Shown here: one piece after another, positions 1 to 8,169 of the stretch
How the letters are laid out: each line of letters opens with the position of its first letter
Position numbering within the stretch: the first letter of the stretch is position 1
Assembly: GCA_002698425.1 (NCBI GenBank)
Contig: NZXU01000015.1
Location: 1 to 64,000 of the forward strand
DNA length: 64,000 nt
DNA from: Ahrensia sp.
Lineage (GTDB): Bacteria > Pseudomonadota > Alphaproteobacteria > Rhizobiales > Rhizobiaceae
Reading direction: 5' to 3'
Made by a program: the position numbers and the translations under genes
Notes under the pieces: generated by a model
Seen by the model: the letters and a program-made list of their open reading frames with translations, nothing else
Database searches by the model: none
Told to the model about the DNA's origin: nothing

Positions 1-420
1 GCGGCAAGTTGGCGTCCTCGCCCCGACGGGGAGAGGATACGAAGGCTTGTGAGCGCAGCGAGCTAGCCGCAGTTGGTGAGGGGGTGTTGGCGCTTCCTTG
101 CCCCTCACCCGATTTGCCGAACCGCTCAGCTTCGCTTCGCGGGGCAAATCGACCTCTCCCCGAAAGGGCGAGGACGGCTCGGCCGCTTTCGGCGCGGCCA
201 TGCGAAATCTGAAATCCAGCGCGCACGCGGCCATGGCGATGAGACGGCGGGTGGCGAATTCGGCGGAGCGGAGGATGGAGAGGATGCGCAGGTAGAGATG
301 GCGTGGCAGGGTCTCGGCCGTCCTTCCGGCCTCGATCCCGGCCATGACGATCAGCCGGAACGCGATGTCGCACAATATCTCGCAATTACGATCGATCGCG
401 CCGCGCCAGTCGAACTCCAT
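1..420 (-). CDS. Conserved rhizobial hypothetical protein, 3' end beyond the window, with an in-frame repeat element
   Basis: The frame is open from an ATG at 420 to the left edge without a stop. A strong GGAGG lies just upstream on the minus strand. The first ~70 residues (MEFDWRGAIDRN..., then MAGIEAGRTAETLPRHLYLRIL and LRSAEFATRRLIAMAA) resemble a family of uncharacterised rhizobial proteins that I recall as starting MDWRAAIERN and running into a Pro/Arg-rich tail. After about residue 75 the frame reads through the palindromic element at 16-173, so the C-terminal part here is repeat-derived. Function unknown. It could be a gene that acquired the element or a 3'-degraded copy; the missing end would decide. 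The family match is from memory. Confidence 0.55.
   Translation of the reverse strand, partial: MEFDWRGAIDRNCEILCDIAFRLIVMAGIEAGRTAETLPRHLYLRILSILRSAEFATRRLIAMAACALDFRFRMAAPKAAEPSSPFRGEVDLPREAKLSGSANRVRGKEAPTPPHQLRLARCAHKPSYPLPVGARTPTCR
16..173. repeat. Palindromic repeat element (rhizobial intergenic-repeat type)
   Basis: The left end (16-36, CCTCGCCCCGACGGGGAGAGG written as a 21-base block) and the right end (153-173) are inverted copies of each other with 18 of 21 positions matching, and each end is itself a small hairpin. The interior has the low-information look of dispersed repeats common between rhizobial genes. It lies inside the reading frame of the minus-strand gene that crosses the left edge. 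Confidence 0.6.
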
Positions 421-531
421 GCCTTGCCTCCGTTGGTGCAGGGATTGTGAGGCGGGTTTGGGGCGCGGTGGACAAAATTGGTGCGAAGTGCCGGAAGTCC
501 GGCGATTTGCCGCAAGGCAATCCCACGCGCC

Positions 532-671
532 GTCATCCTCGGGCTTGACCCAAGGACCCATTCCGTGACGCCGACACAGGCTAAAAGCCCGGAAGAACGG
601 AACCCGTCTTGACGTTCCGAGGAGATCACGAACACCTCGGAATGGGTCCTCGGGTCAAGCCCGAGGATGAC
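532..671. repeat. 140-bp palindromic element with 33-bp inverted arms
   Basis: The left arm is 532-564 and the right arm 639-671. The reverse complement of the left arm matches the right arm at 32 of 33 positions (one C/T difference inside GGGTCCTYGGGTC). The spacer is 74 bp. This is the familiar alphaproteobacterial type containing CTCGGGCTTGACCCRAGGAC. A transcript could fold into a very long hairpin. No transposase gene accompanies it. Confidence 0.85.
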
Positions 672-702
672 GACCTTGTTTGACTTGCCAGCTAATCTCC
701 AA

Positions 703-816
703 CATCCCGACCCCCACCCCGTATCCACCGTCCCTGCGCTTTCGCTTCGGGCGTTCGTCTGCGCCGGTTCACGGACCCGCCGCATCACCTTCTCCCACTT
801 TGGGAGGAAGGGAGGC
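703..816. repeat. Dispersed intergenic repeat, copy 1
   Basis: It begins CATCCCGACCCCC and ends with a hairpin-like block of CTTCTCCCAC type followed by GGAGGAAGGGAGGC. The same beginning and end recur at 8679-8769 around an unrelated middle. The match is by eye over the two ends only. Confidence 0.45.
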
Positions 817-929
817 GCGCACATATTCGCTTCGTTCCCGGCGGGCCGACAAAAATTCTTTCATCGGCGAAATGACCGTGCGGAACCCAATCCGCGCCAA
901 TGCATTGATTTTGAAAAGGGAGACGTCAC

Positions 930-1559
930 ATGAAGCCTTTTCTCGCGGTCCTGGCCGGCTTTATCACCACCTCGATGATCTTCGTCAGCGGCGGCGCCGT
1001 TGCGATGTATCTGTTCATCACGAAACCGGCGGAGCATTTCGATCCGACCGGCAAGGTCGCGGCGCTTTGGAGCCCGACACCCACCGATGCAACTGGCGAA
1101 CCGAGGCCGCAGCGTGTCGTCCGGGCCAAGAGCACGATCCTCGACAGTTCGGGCGGCGAGGTCCCGGTGGCGGACGCGTCGGCGGCTCCCTCGGCGCGGA
1201 TCGACATGGCCTCCACCGCGGGCATTGCGGACACCACCACCCCGAAGACCGGCCAGGAAAACTCGGCGCTCTCGAACGCCCATGTCGCGTGGTGCGAGCA
1301 GAACTACCGTTCCTACCGGCGCGAGACCAACAGTTTCACCCCCTATGGCGGCGGCTCGAAGCCCTGCATCTCCCCCTATTCGAACGAACGGATGGGCGGC
1401 TCGTCGGGCAGCGAAGAGAACGCGCAATACGCCTCCAACGATGTCGCCGGCCTGTCGGACGCACATATCAACGACTGCATGAACCGTTACCGGTCCTACC
1501 GGGTTTCCGACAACACGTTCCAGCCCTATGGCGGCGGGCCGCGCCAGCAGTGCCGGTGA
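930..1559 (+). CDS. BA14K family protein with two BA14K motifs
   Basis: A 209-residue protein with an N-terminal hydrophobic segment (about 4-30) that could be a signal anchor, then a low-complexity Thr/Ala/Pro stretch. Two copies of the BA14K signature follow at about 118-150 and 179-209. Each has the form H-x3-C-x3-YRSYR-x5-F-x-PYGGG...C. The family is named after the Brucella 14-kDa immunoreactive protein, which is cell-surface associated with lectin-like activity; most members have one copy. A GGGAGA ribosome site lies about 8 bases before the ATG, and a hairpin follows at 1616. Start and family are well supported; the exact role is not. Confidence 0.85.
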   Translation: MKPFLAVLAGFITTSMIFVSGGAVAMYLFITKPAEHFDPTGKVAALWSPTPTDATGEPRPQRVVRAKSTILDSSGGEVPVADASAAPSARIDMASTAGIADTTTPKTGQENSALSNAHVAWCEQNYRSYRRETNSFTPYGGGSKPCISPYSNERMGGSSGSEENAQYASNDVAGLSDAHINDCMNRYRSYRVSDNTFQPYGGGPRQQCR

Positions 1560-1615
1560 GTTGGGGCCTGACGGCATAAACCAGCCGAAACCAGCGCCCT
1601 ACCCGCTCCGATAAC

Positions 1616-1650
1616 CGCCCCGGCAATGCAAATCTTTGCCGGGGCGTTGT
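1616..1650 (+). terminator. Probable terminator after the BA14K gene
   Basis: An 11-bp GC-rich stem (1616-1626 with 1636-1646) closes a 9-base loop. It is followed by only a weak T-run (GTTGTC). It lies between the BA14K stop and the next gene. Confidence 0.5.
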
Positions 1651-1716
1651 CATGTCCATCTGTGTTATAGGCAAGTCCAACGGATTTGTTGCCGACAACA
1701 CATGGTGTGAACCCGC

Positions 1717-2325
1717 GTGCAAGAAGCGGTTTACAGGATTGCGATCATCGACGACCACCGGCTGTTCGTGGCCGGGCTGGAGCTGATCCTCAAACGCCTG
1801 GCGGAAACCGTCCTGCTCGACTGTTATCTATCGCCAGACGACTGCCTGGCCGCCGGGCATGACTACGATCTGATCGTGCTCGATTTCTACATTCCCGGCC
1901 ATTCTGCGCTGGACACGATCGCGGCGCTCAGGGCCCGCAGCGAGAGCGTGCCGATCGTGCTGCTTTCCTCTTCCGTGAGCCCGGTCGACCGCAGTTCGGC
2001 GCTGTCGGCCGGGGCGACGGAATTCGTGCAGAAACATGCCGAGCCGGACCAGTTGCTGGAAACCTTGCGGCGGGTGCTGAGCCGCTCCGACGCCGGGGCG
2101 GCCGATAACGGGCGCTTCGAGACGCCGGAGATCCCCGGCCTGACGCCCCGGCAGGTGGAAATCATGTTGCTGGTCGGCAAGGGATTTTCCAACAAGGAGA
2201 TCGCCCGGTTTCTCGCCATCTCGCCGGAGACGGTGAAATCGCATCTGAAGGAGGTCTTCCTGCGTTTCGGACTGCGCAACCGGGTGGAAGCGATCGATTT
2301 TACCCGCCAGAACGGGTTGGGGTGA
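1717..2325 (+). CDS. LuxR/NarL-type response regulator
   Basis: A 202-residue protein with a receiver domain (about 6-120: IIDDH acidic pocket at 11-14, phosphoacceptor Asp56 in VLDFY, Lys near 110 in the QKHA stretch) and a C-terminal LuxR helix-turn-helix beginning at LTPRQVEIM, with the NKEIA and ETVKSHL segments. The start is a GTG; no better ATG is in frame. It faces the hybrid kinase gene, and their 3' ends overlap by 26 bp, so the two are probably partners. Expected to act as a transcription factor in the cytoplasm; targets are unknown. Confidence 0.85.
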   Translation: MQEAVYRIAIIDDHRLFVAGLELILKRLAETVLLDCYLSPDDCLAAGHDYDLIVLDFYIPGHSALDTIAALRARSESVPIVLLSSSVSPVDRSSALSAGATEFVQKHAEPDQLLETLRRVLSRSDAGAADNGRFETPEIPGLTPRQVEIMLLVGKGFSNKEIARFLAISPETVKSHLKEVFLRFGLRNRVEAIDFTRQNGLG

Positions 2326-4120
2326 GCGCCCTGCCCGCCGCGATCCGCGCGATCGTCGCCAACAGTGTTTCCGGCCGGACCGGTTTTGCCAGCACGGGGA
2401 CCTCCGCGAAGCCGGACAGGCCGGTGCGGGCGATGTCGCGGCCCGAGGAGACGACGACCGTTCTGGCGGGATCGATGCCGTTTTGCGCGGCGAGCAGGTC
2501 GCGGGCGGTCAGGGCCGCGCCGAGATTGTTGTCCAAGACCGCGATATCGTGGGCCGGCGCGGAGCCGGACGCCAGCGCGGCGATCCCGCCGGGATCGGAA
2601 ACGCTTTCGACGGCATATCCGGCGGCAGCCAGCGTTTCGGCGAGACCGGCGACGAAGCCCGGATCGTCATCGACGAGCAGGACACGGCAGGCGGGCGGTT
2701 GCGGCCGCGCGGACCGGGCCGCCGCCGAAGGCAGGCGGACCTTGAACACGCTTCCCTGCCCTTGCCGGCTGCACACCGAAACATCGCCGCCCATCGAATG
2801 GACGAGATCGCGGACGATCGTCAGGCCGAGACCGATATTGCCGATATTCGCGCCGCGGTGCTCCGGCACCTGATGATAGGCCTCGAAAATCCGGTCCATT
2901 TGATCCGCCGGAATGCCGTCGCCGCTGTCGCAGACCCATATTTCGAGCGAGCCGGCCATCCTGTTTCGCACGCCGATAAGCACGCCGCCCCGGTTGGTGT
3001 ATTGGAGCGCGTTGTGGACGAGATTGCGCAGGACGCGTTCGAGGAAATTGGCGTCGGCGCGGCACCAGGCGCTGGTCCCGGCGACCCGCAGGGTCAGGCC
3101 CTTCTCGCGCGCCAGCGGGCCGATCTCGTCGCCGATCTGCTTCAGGAGCGGCATGACCGGCGTGTCGGCAAGCGTGGGCTCCGGCACGCGGTCCCTGATC
3201 CAGGCAAGCTGGGCGACGCTTTCGATGATCGTGTTGGCGGAGCGCACGCAGCGGCCCGCCGAGGCGACGATGCCCTGCTGCGCCGTGTCGGTGATCCGGC
3301 GCGACAATTCGTCGAGAAACAGGCGCAGCGCATCGACCGTCTGGCGCAGATCGTGGGTGACCGATTGCAGGAAATGCTCGCGCAGGGCGGCATCGGCAAG
3401 GCTGCGCTCGGCGCTGGCCTTTTCGCTTTCGAGCGAGAGCGCCAGCGCGTCGCCGATGGAGCGCAGATGCATGTTCAGATTGGCGACGCGCAGATGCTGG
3501 ATGTGGACCGCATAGCCGACGCCGACCGAGATGCAGAAGCCGAAGATCAGGATGCCGGAATGAATGCCCCACAGGGGCGGCTGCTGCCAGAGCAGGAAGA
3601 CGAGGCTCGGCGCGAAGAGGATGGCGCGGCCGACGATCAGCACGCGCAGCAATTTCGCCGACAGGGCCGCCGAGGCGATGCCGGCGGCCATGAGCAGGAT
3701 GACCAGCGTGGCGATGCGCTCGAAATCGACGGCCTGATAGAGGAGCGGCATCGCGCCGCCCCAACCGGCCATGATGACGCCGTCGCCCAGCTGGACCAGC
3801 GCCCGCATCAACGCTTCGCGCTCGACGATCTGTTCGTCCGTCAAGGCGAGCAGGTAGAACCACAGGAAGATGGTCAGCGAGGTGGCGCCGATCTGGACGC
3901 CGAGAAAGACGATCGTCTCGAAGGCGCCGACGCCGGAGGCCAGCAGGATGACGCCGAAGAAGATCGCGGCGTTGAAATTGACCAGCAGGACGATCCAGCC
4001 CTCGCGGACGGCCGAGATCAGCAGGGCCTGGCCGACCTTCGACGGCGCGGCGACCTGCGACACGGCCAGGACCTCTCCGGGCGGCACGGCGCTTCTTGTC
4101 TCCGGCCCCGCCCCGGTCAC
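2300..4120 (-). CDS. Membrane-bound hybrid sensor histidine kinase
   Basis: A 606-residue protein. The first ~190 residues hold about six hydrophobic segments with no recognisable extracytoplasmic domain. Then come a HisKA-like region with phosphoacceptor His256 in THDLRQ, a HATPase domain (N-box NLVHNALQY, G-box DSGDGIP, GLGLTIV) and a C-terminal receiver (LLVDDD; phospho-Asp530 in VLDNN). The HDLRQ context places it near the NahK/FixL-type kinases, but the usual QPL after His reads QTV. I chose the GTG at 4120 because it overlaps the TGA of the upstream membrane gene (GTGA), giving tight coupling; an ATG further upstream would run through that gene in another frame. Probable partner: the regulator at 1717. 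Confidence 0.85.
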   Translation of the reverse strand: MTGAGPETRSAVPPGEVLAVSQVAAPSKVGQALLISAVREGWIVLLVNFNAAIFFGVILLASGVGAFETIVFLGVQIGATSLTIFLWFYLLALTDEQIVEREALMRALVQLGDGVIMAGWGGAMPLLYQAVDFERIATLVILLMAAGIASAALSAKLLRVLIVGRAILFAPSLVFLLWQQPPLWGIHSGILIFGFCISVGVGYAVHIQHLRVANLNMHLRSIGDALALSLESEKASAERSLADAALREHFLQSVTHDLRQTVDALRLFLDELSRRITDTAQQGIVASAGRCVRSANTIIESVAQLAWIRDRVPEPTLADTPVMPLLKQIGDEIGPLAREKGLTLRVAGTSAWCRADANFLERVLRNLVHNALQYTNRGGVLIGVRNRMAGSLEIWVCDSGDGIPADQMDRIFEAYHQVPEHRGANIGNIGLGLTIVRDLVHSMGGDVSVCSRQGQGSVFKVRLPSAAARSARPQPPACRVLLVDDDPGFVAGLAETLAAAGYAVESVSDPGGIAALASGSAPAHDIAVLDNNLGAALTARDLLAAQNGIDPARTVVVSSGRDIARTGLSGFAEVPVLAKPVRPETLLATIARIAAGRALTPTRSGG

Positions 4121-4605
4121 GGCTTCCTGCCGATGATGAGATGCGCCATGGCGAACATGCGGTGGAAGACCAGCCAGAAGACGAAGATATAGACCGGGAA
4201 CAGGATCGCCGAGCGGGCGATGCGGACATAGGCGGTGGTCGCCCAGAGCTGGCTGTCGTCGGCATGGCCCTCGAAGCCCGGTACCATGACGAGAATGCTG
4301 TCGAATTGCGAGATGACCAGGACCGAGAGCAGCGTAGCGGGCACGAAGACGCTGAGGCCGCCCAGCACATATTGCGGACCGGTGACCAGTCCGACCCGCC
4401 AAAGGAGTGGCACCAATGGCGAGGCGATGATGAAGCCCGACAGGGCCGAATAGACGGCGTCCTTCCAGGGCGAAATGCCGATGCCGAAGGCGCGCAGGAT
4501 GTTGTCCAGCACGAGGCCGACGGCGAGAATGGCGAGCGAAGAGACCAGATGGCTCGTCAGATATTGGGGCCAGCGAAACGGCCTGGCATTCTCCCGCAGC
4601 ATCAT
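4117..4605 (-). CDS. Small integral membrane protein cotranscribed with the sensor kinase
   Basis: A 162-residue, very hydrophobic protein with four or five probable membrane segments (about 18-40, 45-70, 77-100, 133-155), a cytoplasm-like Arg-rich N-terminus and a polar loop around 105-122. I do not recognise the family. Its stop overlaps the GTG start of the hybrid kinase by 4 bp, so equal synthesis and a physical partnership are plausible: an auxiliary sensor subunit, or part of a split sensor module. That role is inferred from position only. The ATG doublet at 4605 is the only reasonable start. Confidence 0.7.
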   Translation of the reverse strand: MMLRENARPFRWPQYLTSHLVSSLAILAVGLVLDNILRAFGIGISPWKDAVYSALSGFIIASPLVPLLWRVGLVTGPQYVLGGLSVFVPATLLSVLVISQFDSILVMVPGFEGHADDSQLWATTAYVRIARSAILFPVYIFVFWLVFHRMFAMAHLIIGRKP

Positions 4606-4621
4606 TCGCCCCTGATGGGTT

Positions 4622-4897
4622 CTAGTCAGGGCACTCTACGGCCCTGACGGAGGCCGTACAGTTCCAGAGCAATTGGTTGCGGCAAACTATGCGGATTTGA
4701 TCCGGCTGCACAGTTCTGTTTTCGCGCCTCGCCGCGCTTTGCAGCTTCAGAACGGCGTTGCGTTCGGCCAAAGCGCGCGAGGTGGCCGCGCCGGCGGCGC
4801 GCAGATCGACAGCGGCGCAGGCCGGCTTCGCGGCGGCGTCAGCTCGGACAAGGGCGGCCAGCGACAGCAGAAGCGCGGTGGCGATCCATTTCGGCAT
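4622..4897 (-). CDS. Small secreted Cys-containing protein
   Basis: A 91-residue protein beginning MPKWIATALLLSLAALVRADA, a typical signal peptide, so the mature product should be periplasmic. Four cysteines remain in the mature part (AC, VC, NC and EC contexts), which could form two disulfides. A start 7 codons upstream is possible but would spoil the signal peptide. No family recognised. It ends 17 bases before the membrane protein gene on the same strand and may be the first gene of that three-gene unit, which would fit a periplasmic ligand-sensing accessory; that is inference. Confidence 0.6.
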   Translation of the reverse strand: MPKWIATALLLSLAALVRADAAAKPACAAVDLRAAGAATSRALAERNAVLKLQSAARRENRTVQPDQIRIVCRNQLLWNCTASVRAVECPD

Positions 4898-5131
4898 GAT
4901 CCGTCGACATCCTTCCAATCTCGATTTCCCGCGAGACTAGGCCTTTTCACGGATGCTTCGCCCTCCCCCACCCGGGGGATGCCGCGCGCGGCGGGGGGCT
5001 GACACAGTTCGCACGGATTTCCGCCAGCGCGGCAGGACCCGAAAGCCCACGCGAACAGGCGCTTTCTCACCGCCGGGAATCGTCACGGAAGGGACAGCTT
5101 CCGCAAACCGATCCGAAAAGGAGAAGCAGTC

Positions 5132-7372
5132 ATGTCGAGAAAATGTCCCGCGCGAAAGCGTCCACCCGCCGGATGGCGATTGTCCGCCGGGCGACCGGTT
5201 GTCCGGTCCCCCCTGGCCCTCATCAGGAAAAACCTGGCCCGGGCGGCATGGTCGTTCGGCCTCGCCGCCGTGATGGCGACACCCGCTTTGGCCGACTCTC
5301 CAGTATTCCGGAACATCGAAATCGGCGGCGGTTTCAATGTCGAGACGATCACCGTCGAACAGGAAGACGGCATGTGGACGCGGATCACCGACCATCCGCG
5401 AACGATCCCCATCTACATGAATATCGAGATGTCGCGGGGCTATATCGAGTTCTACCGCATCGGGCGCGCGCTGACCGACGGCGCCGTGCGCGGCATCTTC
5501 TCCACATATTTCTTAGGCTCATCCGCCAGCGTCGGCATCCCGATCGAAACCCGCATCGATTCGAGGACGTCGGTGGCCGGTCCGATGAATATCTTCATCG
5601 GTGAGAATACAAGGCTGAACGCCAGCGACGAGCAGGCAATCGTCAATCAGTGCAATTCGAAATGGACCGAGACCGAATCCGGTCACTCCTTTTCCTACGC
5701 CCTGCCCCTGGCGATCCACGCGGATGCGAGACGGCACCGGCGCAAGCGCTTTCCTCTGGTTTACGGCGACGAATATGCGGGGTTCGGCGATTTCGGCCGT
5801 GCGGCGACGACCGGCTTCGTGACCCTCAATGTGGAATGCCTCGGCAACAGCAAGCCTGCCAAGGACGCGCCCTCGACCTCGAAACCGCCGAGCCCCTCGG
5901 ACGGCGTGCCGCGGACGAGCGGGCTCGATACGCCCAAGACGCCCGGGACGCAGGATCTCGGCTTCGATCACGGCGCGATGAAGGTCAACGACATCAGGCT
6001 GACGCTGACCACCTATTCCAACGCCTTCACGGAACCGAACCCCGGCACGAAGTGCAAGAAGGCGAAGCTCGCGGTCACGCTGGAGACCAACCAGGAAGGC
6101 CCCGTGTCGTTCAAGCTGTGGAAGCAGCGCGGCGACGGGCAGATCGGGAGCGAGGTCGTCAACGCAACGGCCCATCACGACGAGGGCCATTTCTACGCGG
6201 TGCATGAGCGCTGGGTGGAGGTCGACGAGACAACCAATGTCCAGTTCAACGCCCGCGACCTCGTCAACGAGACGTTCTACAACGAGACCGGCTGGAAGGA
6301 CATCACGCTTCACTGCACGGGCGCCGGCGGCGGCGGGCTGGTCAATCCGACGGATGACGACGACGGCGTCGCGCATACGGCGTTCGAGGGCAATTTCCAC
6401 TTCATCGACAACGGCCCGGCGGCGCAAAACAACACCTGCCCGCGCAACGCCAAGGCGCTGGTCTGGTTCGATGCGCCGAAGCAGGACAATATCCACTACT
6501 CGCTCGATTGCGGCGCGCTGGGGAATTTCTCGGGGGTGTTGCAGCCGGAGAAGATCGGCAGCGGGCATTACCGCGCCGGCAAGCTGATCACTTTCGAGGT
6601 GACCGACACGATCGAGGCGGGCTGCACGCTGCGCACCGTGTCTCCGGGCGATGCGCGCGACCACGCCTTTGCGGCGCATGTGTTCCAATGCGCCAAGACG
6701 GCCGGGTTCGGCAGCGAAATCGGCGGGCTGACCGTCGAGGAGCCGACGCCCGACAACGGCATCCCGACGCCCGCGCCCAAGCCGAAGGTCAATCCGGCGG
6801 TCGGCGCGGCCGTGGGCGGGCTGAAGGCTGAGCCGAAGCCGACGCATACGCCGACGGTGCCGGCGAAGAAGACCGCCCCCATTCGCGTCAATCCGGAACC
6901 GCCGGCGCCGAAGCTCGTCTGCAATGGCGGCAAGATCTCCAAGGGCGCGTGCGCATGCGGTCCGAACAAGCTTCGCAAGAAGATCGGCGCGGCGGCCTAT
7001 CAGTGCGTGGCCGTGGCCAAGCCGCCGGAAAAGAAGAAGCCGCTGCGGGTCTCTCCCCCGCCGAAGAAGAAGGTGAAACTGGTCTGCAAGGGCGGCAAGG
7101 TGGCGAACGGCAAGTGCCTGTGCGGCGCGAGCGCCAAGCGGGTCAAGCTCGGCCAGAACGCCTTTGCCTGCCAGAAGAAGCAGGCGGTTCGCGCCAACCC
7201 GACGCCGAAAAAGAAGGCCGTACAGCCCAAGCGCGTGTCGCCGCAGACAAAGAAGCAGAGCCTGGTGTGCAAGGGCGGTACGGCGCGCGGCGGCAAGTGC
7301 CTCTGCGGCAAGAAGAAGACCGCCAAGAAACTCGGACCGAAGCGCTTCGCCTGCGTGCCAAAGCGCAGCTAA
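5132..7372 (+). CDS. Large secreted protein with three C-terminal CxCG cysteine repeats
   Basis: A 746-residue protein with an unusually long basic n-region followed by a hydrophobic core and ATPALA/DS cleavage site near residue 55. AAGGAG precedes the ATG. Four regions are visible: an N-terminal domain (about 55-240), a proline/threonine-rich spacer, two beta-rich Ig-like domains (about 285-405 and 425-540), and a Lys/Pro tail with three ~35-residue units starting near 594, 652 and 712. Each unit has the pattern LVCxGGxxxxGxCxCG, then a Lys-rich stretch, then C, separated by RVSP/KKK linkers. I recall similar CKGG...CxCG units in other rhizobial envelope proteins, but no function. Likely periplasmic or surface-exposed; the basic tail could bind cell wall or polysaccharide. 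Confidence 0.75.
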   Translation: MSRKCPARKRPPAGWRLSAGRPVVRSPLALIRKNLARAAWSFGLAAVMATPALADSPVFRNIEIGGGFNVETITVEQEDGMWTRITDHPRTIPIYMNIEMSRGYIEFYRIGRALTDGAVRGIFSTYFLGSSASVGIPIETRIDSRTSVAGPMNIFIGENTRLNASDEQAIVNQCNSKWTETESGHSFSYALPLAIHADARRHRRKRFPLVYGDEYAGFGDFGRAATTGFVTLNVECLGNSKPAKDAPSTSKPPSPSDGVPRTSGLDTPKTPGTQDLGFDHGAMKVNDIRLTLTTYSNAFTEPNPGTKCKKAKLAVTLETNQEGPVSFKLWKQRGDGQIGSEVVNATAHHDEGHFYAVHERWVEVDETTNVQFNARDLVNETFYNETGWKDITLHCTGAGGGGLVNPTDDDDGVAHTAFEGNFHFIDNGPAAQNNTCPRNAKALVWFDAPKQDNIHYSLDCGALGNFSGVLQPEKIGSGHYRAGKLITFEVTDTIEAGCTLRTVSPGDARDHAFAAHVFQCAKTAGFGSEIGGLTVEEPTPDNGIPTPAPKPKVNPAVGAAVGGLKAEPKPTHTPTVPAKKTAPIRVNPEPPAPKLVCNGGKISKGACACGPNKLRKKIGAAAYQCVAVAKPPEKKKPLRVSPPPKKKVKLVCKGGKVANGKCLCGASAKRVKLGQNAFACQKKQAVRANPTPKKKAVQPKRVSPQTKKQSLVCKGGTARGGKCLCGKKKTAKKLGPKRFACVPKRS

Positions 7373-7380
7373 AGCGAAAC

Positions 7381-7408
7381 GAACCGGGCCGGTTCTCCGG
7401 CCCGGTTC
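7381..7408 (+). terminator. Hairpin after the Cys-repeat gene
   Basis: A 12-bp perfect GC-rich stem (7381-7392 with 7397-7408) with a TTCT loop sits 9 bases after the stop. The T-run is missing, so termination is uncertain. Confidence 0.45.
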
Positions 7409-7531
7409 CCGCCTTCAATCGACGCCGGAGGCCCGCAAGCGGGCCCCGCTTTCCGGTCCGCCGGACCGTATCCGCAAACAGACGCGCAAACACGGATATC
7501 CGAGATCGCGATATCGACAAAAGGACGGCCC

Positions 7532-8161
7532 ATGAGTGCGCATTTCCGGTCGGAATACACGCCCCTTCACAAGGACATCCTCGATTGCCAGCGCCATGCC
7601 GCCCGCTATTTTCGGCCACCGCAACGGCGATACCTCGCGCTGCTGTTTCTGGTCCTGCTCGTCGCCGCCGCGAATTTCGCAAGCGATTTCCTCTTCGACG
7701 ACATCCTGCAAGACAAGCTGGCGGCATTTCTGGGACCGTCGCTCGCGGAGGCAGTTCCGCCTTTGGCGATGATGCTGGTCCTGATCGCGATTTTCGCGCT
7801 GTGGCTACGCCGCGGCATCAGCCGCCGGATTCGGTGGCTGGAAAGCGAATTTCCCTATGCGCCCGTTTTGTTCACCGCGACCGACAACCGGCTGACATGG
7901 GAAGGCGAAGATTTCGGCGCGTGGCTGGACTACGCGAAGATCGACCGGCTGTTCGCGACCCCGGCCATGATCGGCGTGATGTATGACGGCACCATCGTGC
8001 CGGTTCCCCGCAGCGCTTTCGCGAACGAGACCGAATTCACTGCTTTCCTGCAGTTTGTTTTCGCGCGGCTGTCCGATGAAGCAAGGGAGAAAAGCCTGGA
8101 AAACAAGGGCCTTCGTGATCTCATAGCGGCAGGCTCCGCTTCGCGCGAAGACGGGACTTAA
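7532..8161 (+). CDS. YcxB-like membrane protein
   Basis: A 209-residue protein with a soluble N-terminus, two membrane segments (about 34-50 and 76-93) and a cytosolic C-terminal domain. The latter has the YcxB-like features: a W-E-G-x-D-F-G-A-W strand, a tyrosine/lysine/isoleucine stretch, and a VPVPRSAF motif followed by an acidic helix (ETEFTAFLQ). The family is widespread and of unknown function. It lies 8 bases before the NADAR gene on the same strand, so the two are probably cotranscribed. Confidence 0.7.
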   Translation: MSAHFRSEYTPLHKDILDCQRHAARYFRPPQRRYLALLFLVLLVAAANFASDFLFDDILQDKLAAFLGPSLAEAVPPLAMMLVLIAIFALWLRRGISRRIRWLESEFPYAPVLFTATDNRLTWEGEDFGAWLDYAKIDRLFATPAMIGVMYDGTIVPVPRSAFANETEFTAFLQFVFARLSDEAREKSLENKGLRDLIAAGSASREDGT

Positions 8162-8169
8162 GATCTCTC

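Larger units (their letters stand above)
421..929. other. Gene-free 509-bp gap filled by repeat elements
   Basis: I find no supported gene here. Open frames in this stretch are translations of repeats and lack plausible start signals. It contains the 140-bp palindromic element at 532-671 and a second repeat at about 703-816. The last ~25 bases hold the ribosome binding site (AAAAGGGAGA) of the BA14K gene. Confidence 0.7.

Noticed and set aside
351..824. 157-codon minus-strand open frame in the repeat-filled gap
   Set aside because: It is the translation of the 140-bp palindromic element and the following repeat (the usual VILGLDPRTH / VLGSSPRMT peptide), with no ribosome site.
2483..4192. 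569-codon plus-strand frame opposite the hybrid kinase
   Set aside because: Antisense to a well-supported kinase; composition (Arg, Asp, Gly, His) is typical of a shadow frame in GC-rich DNA.
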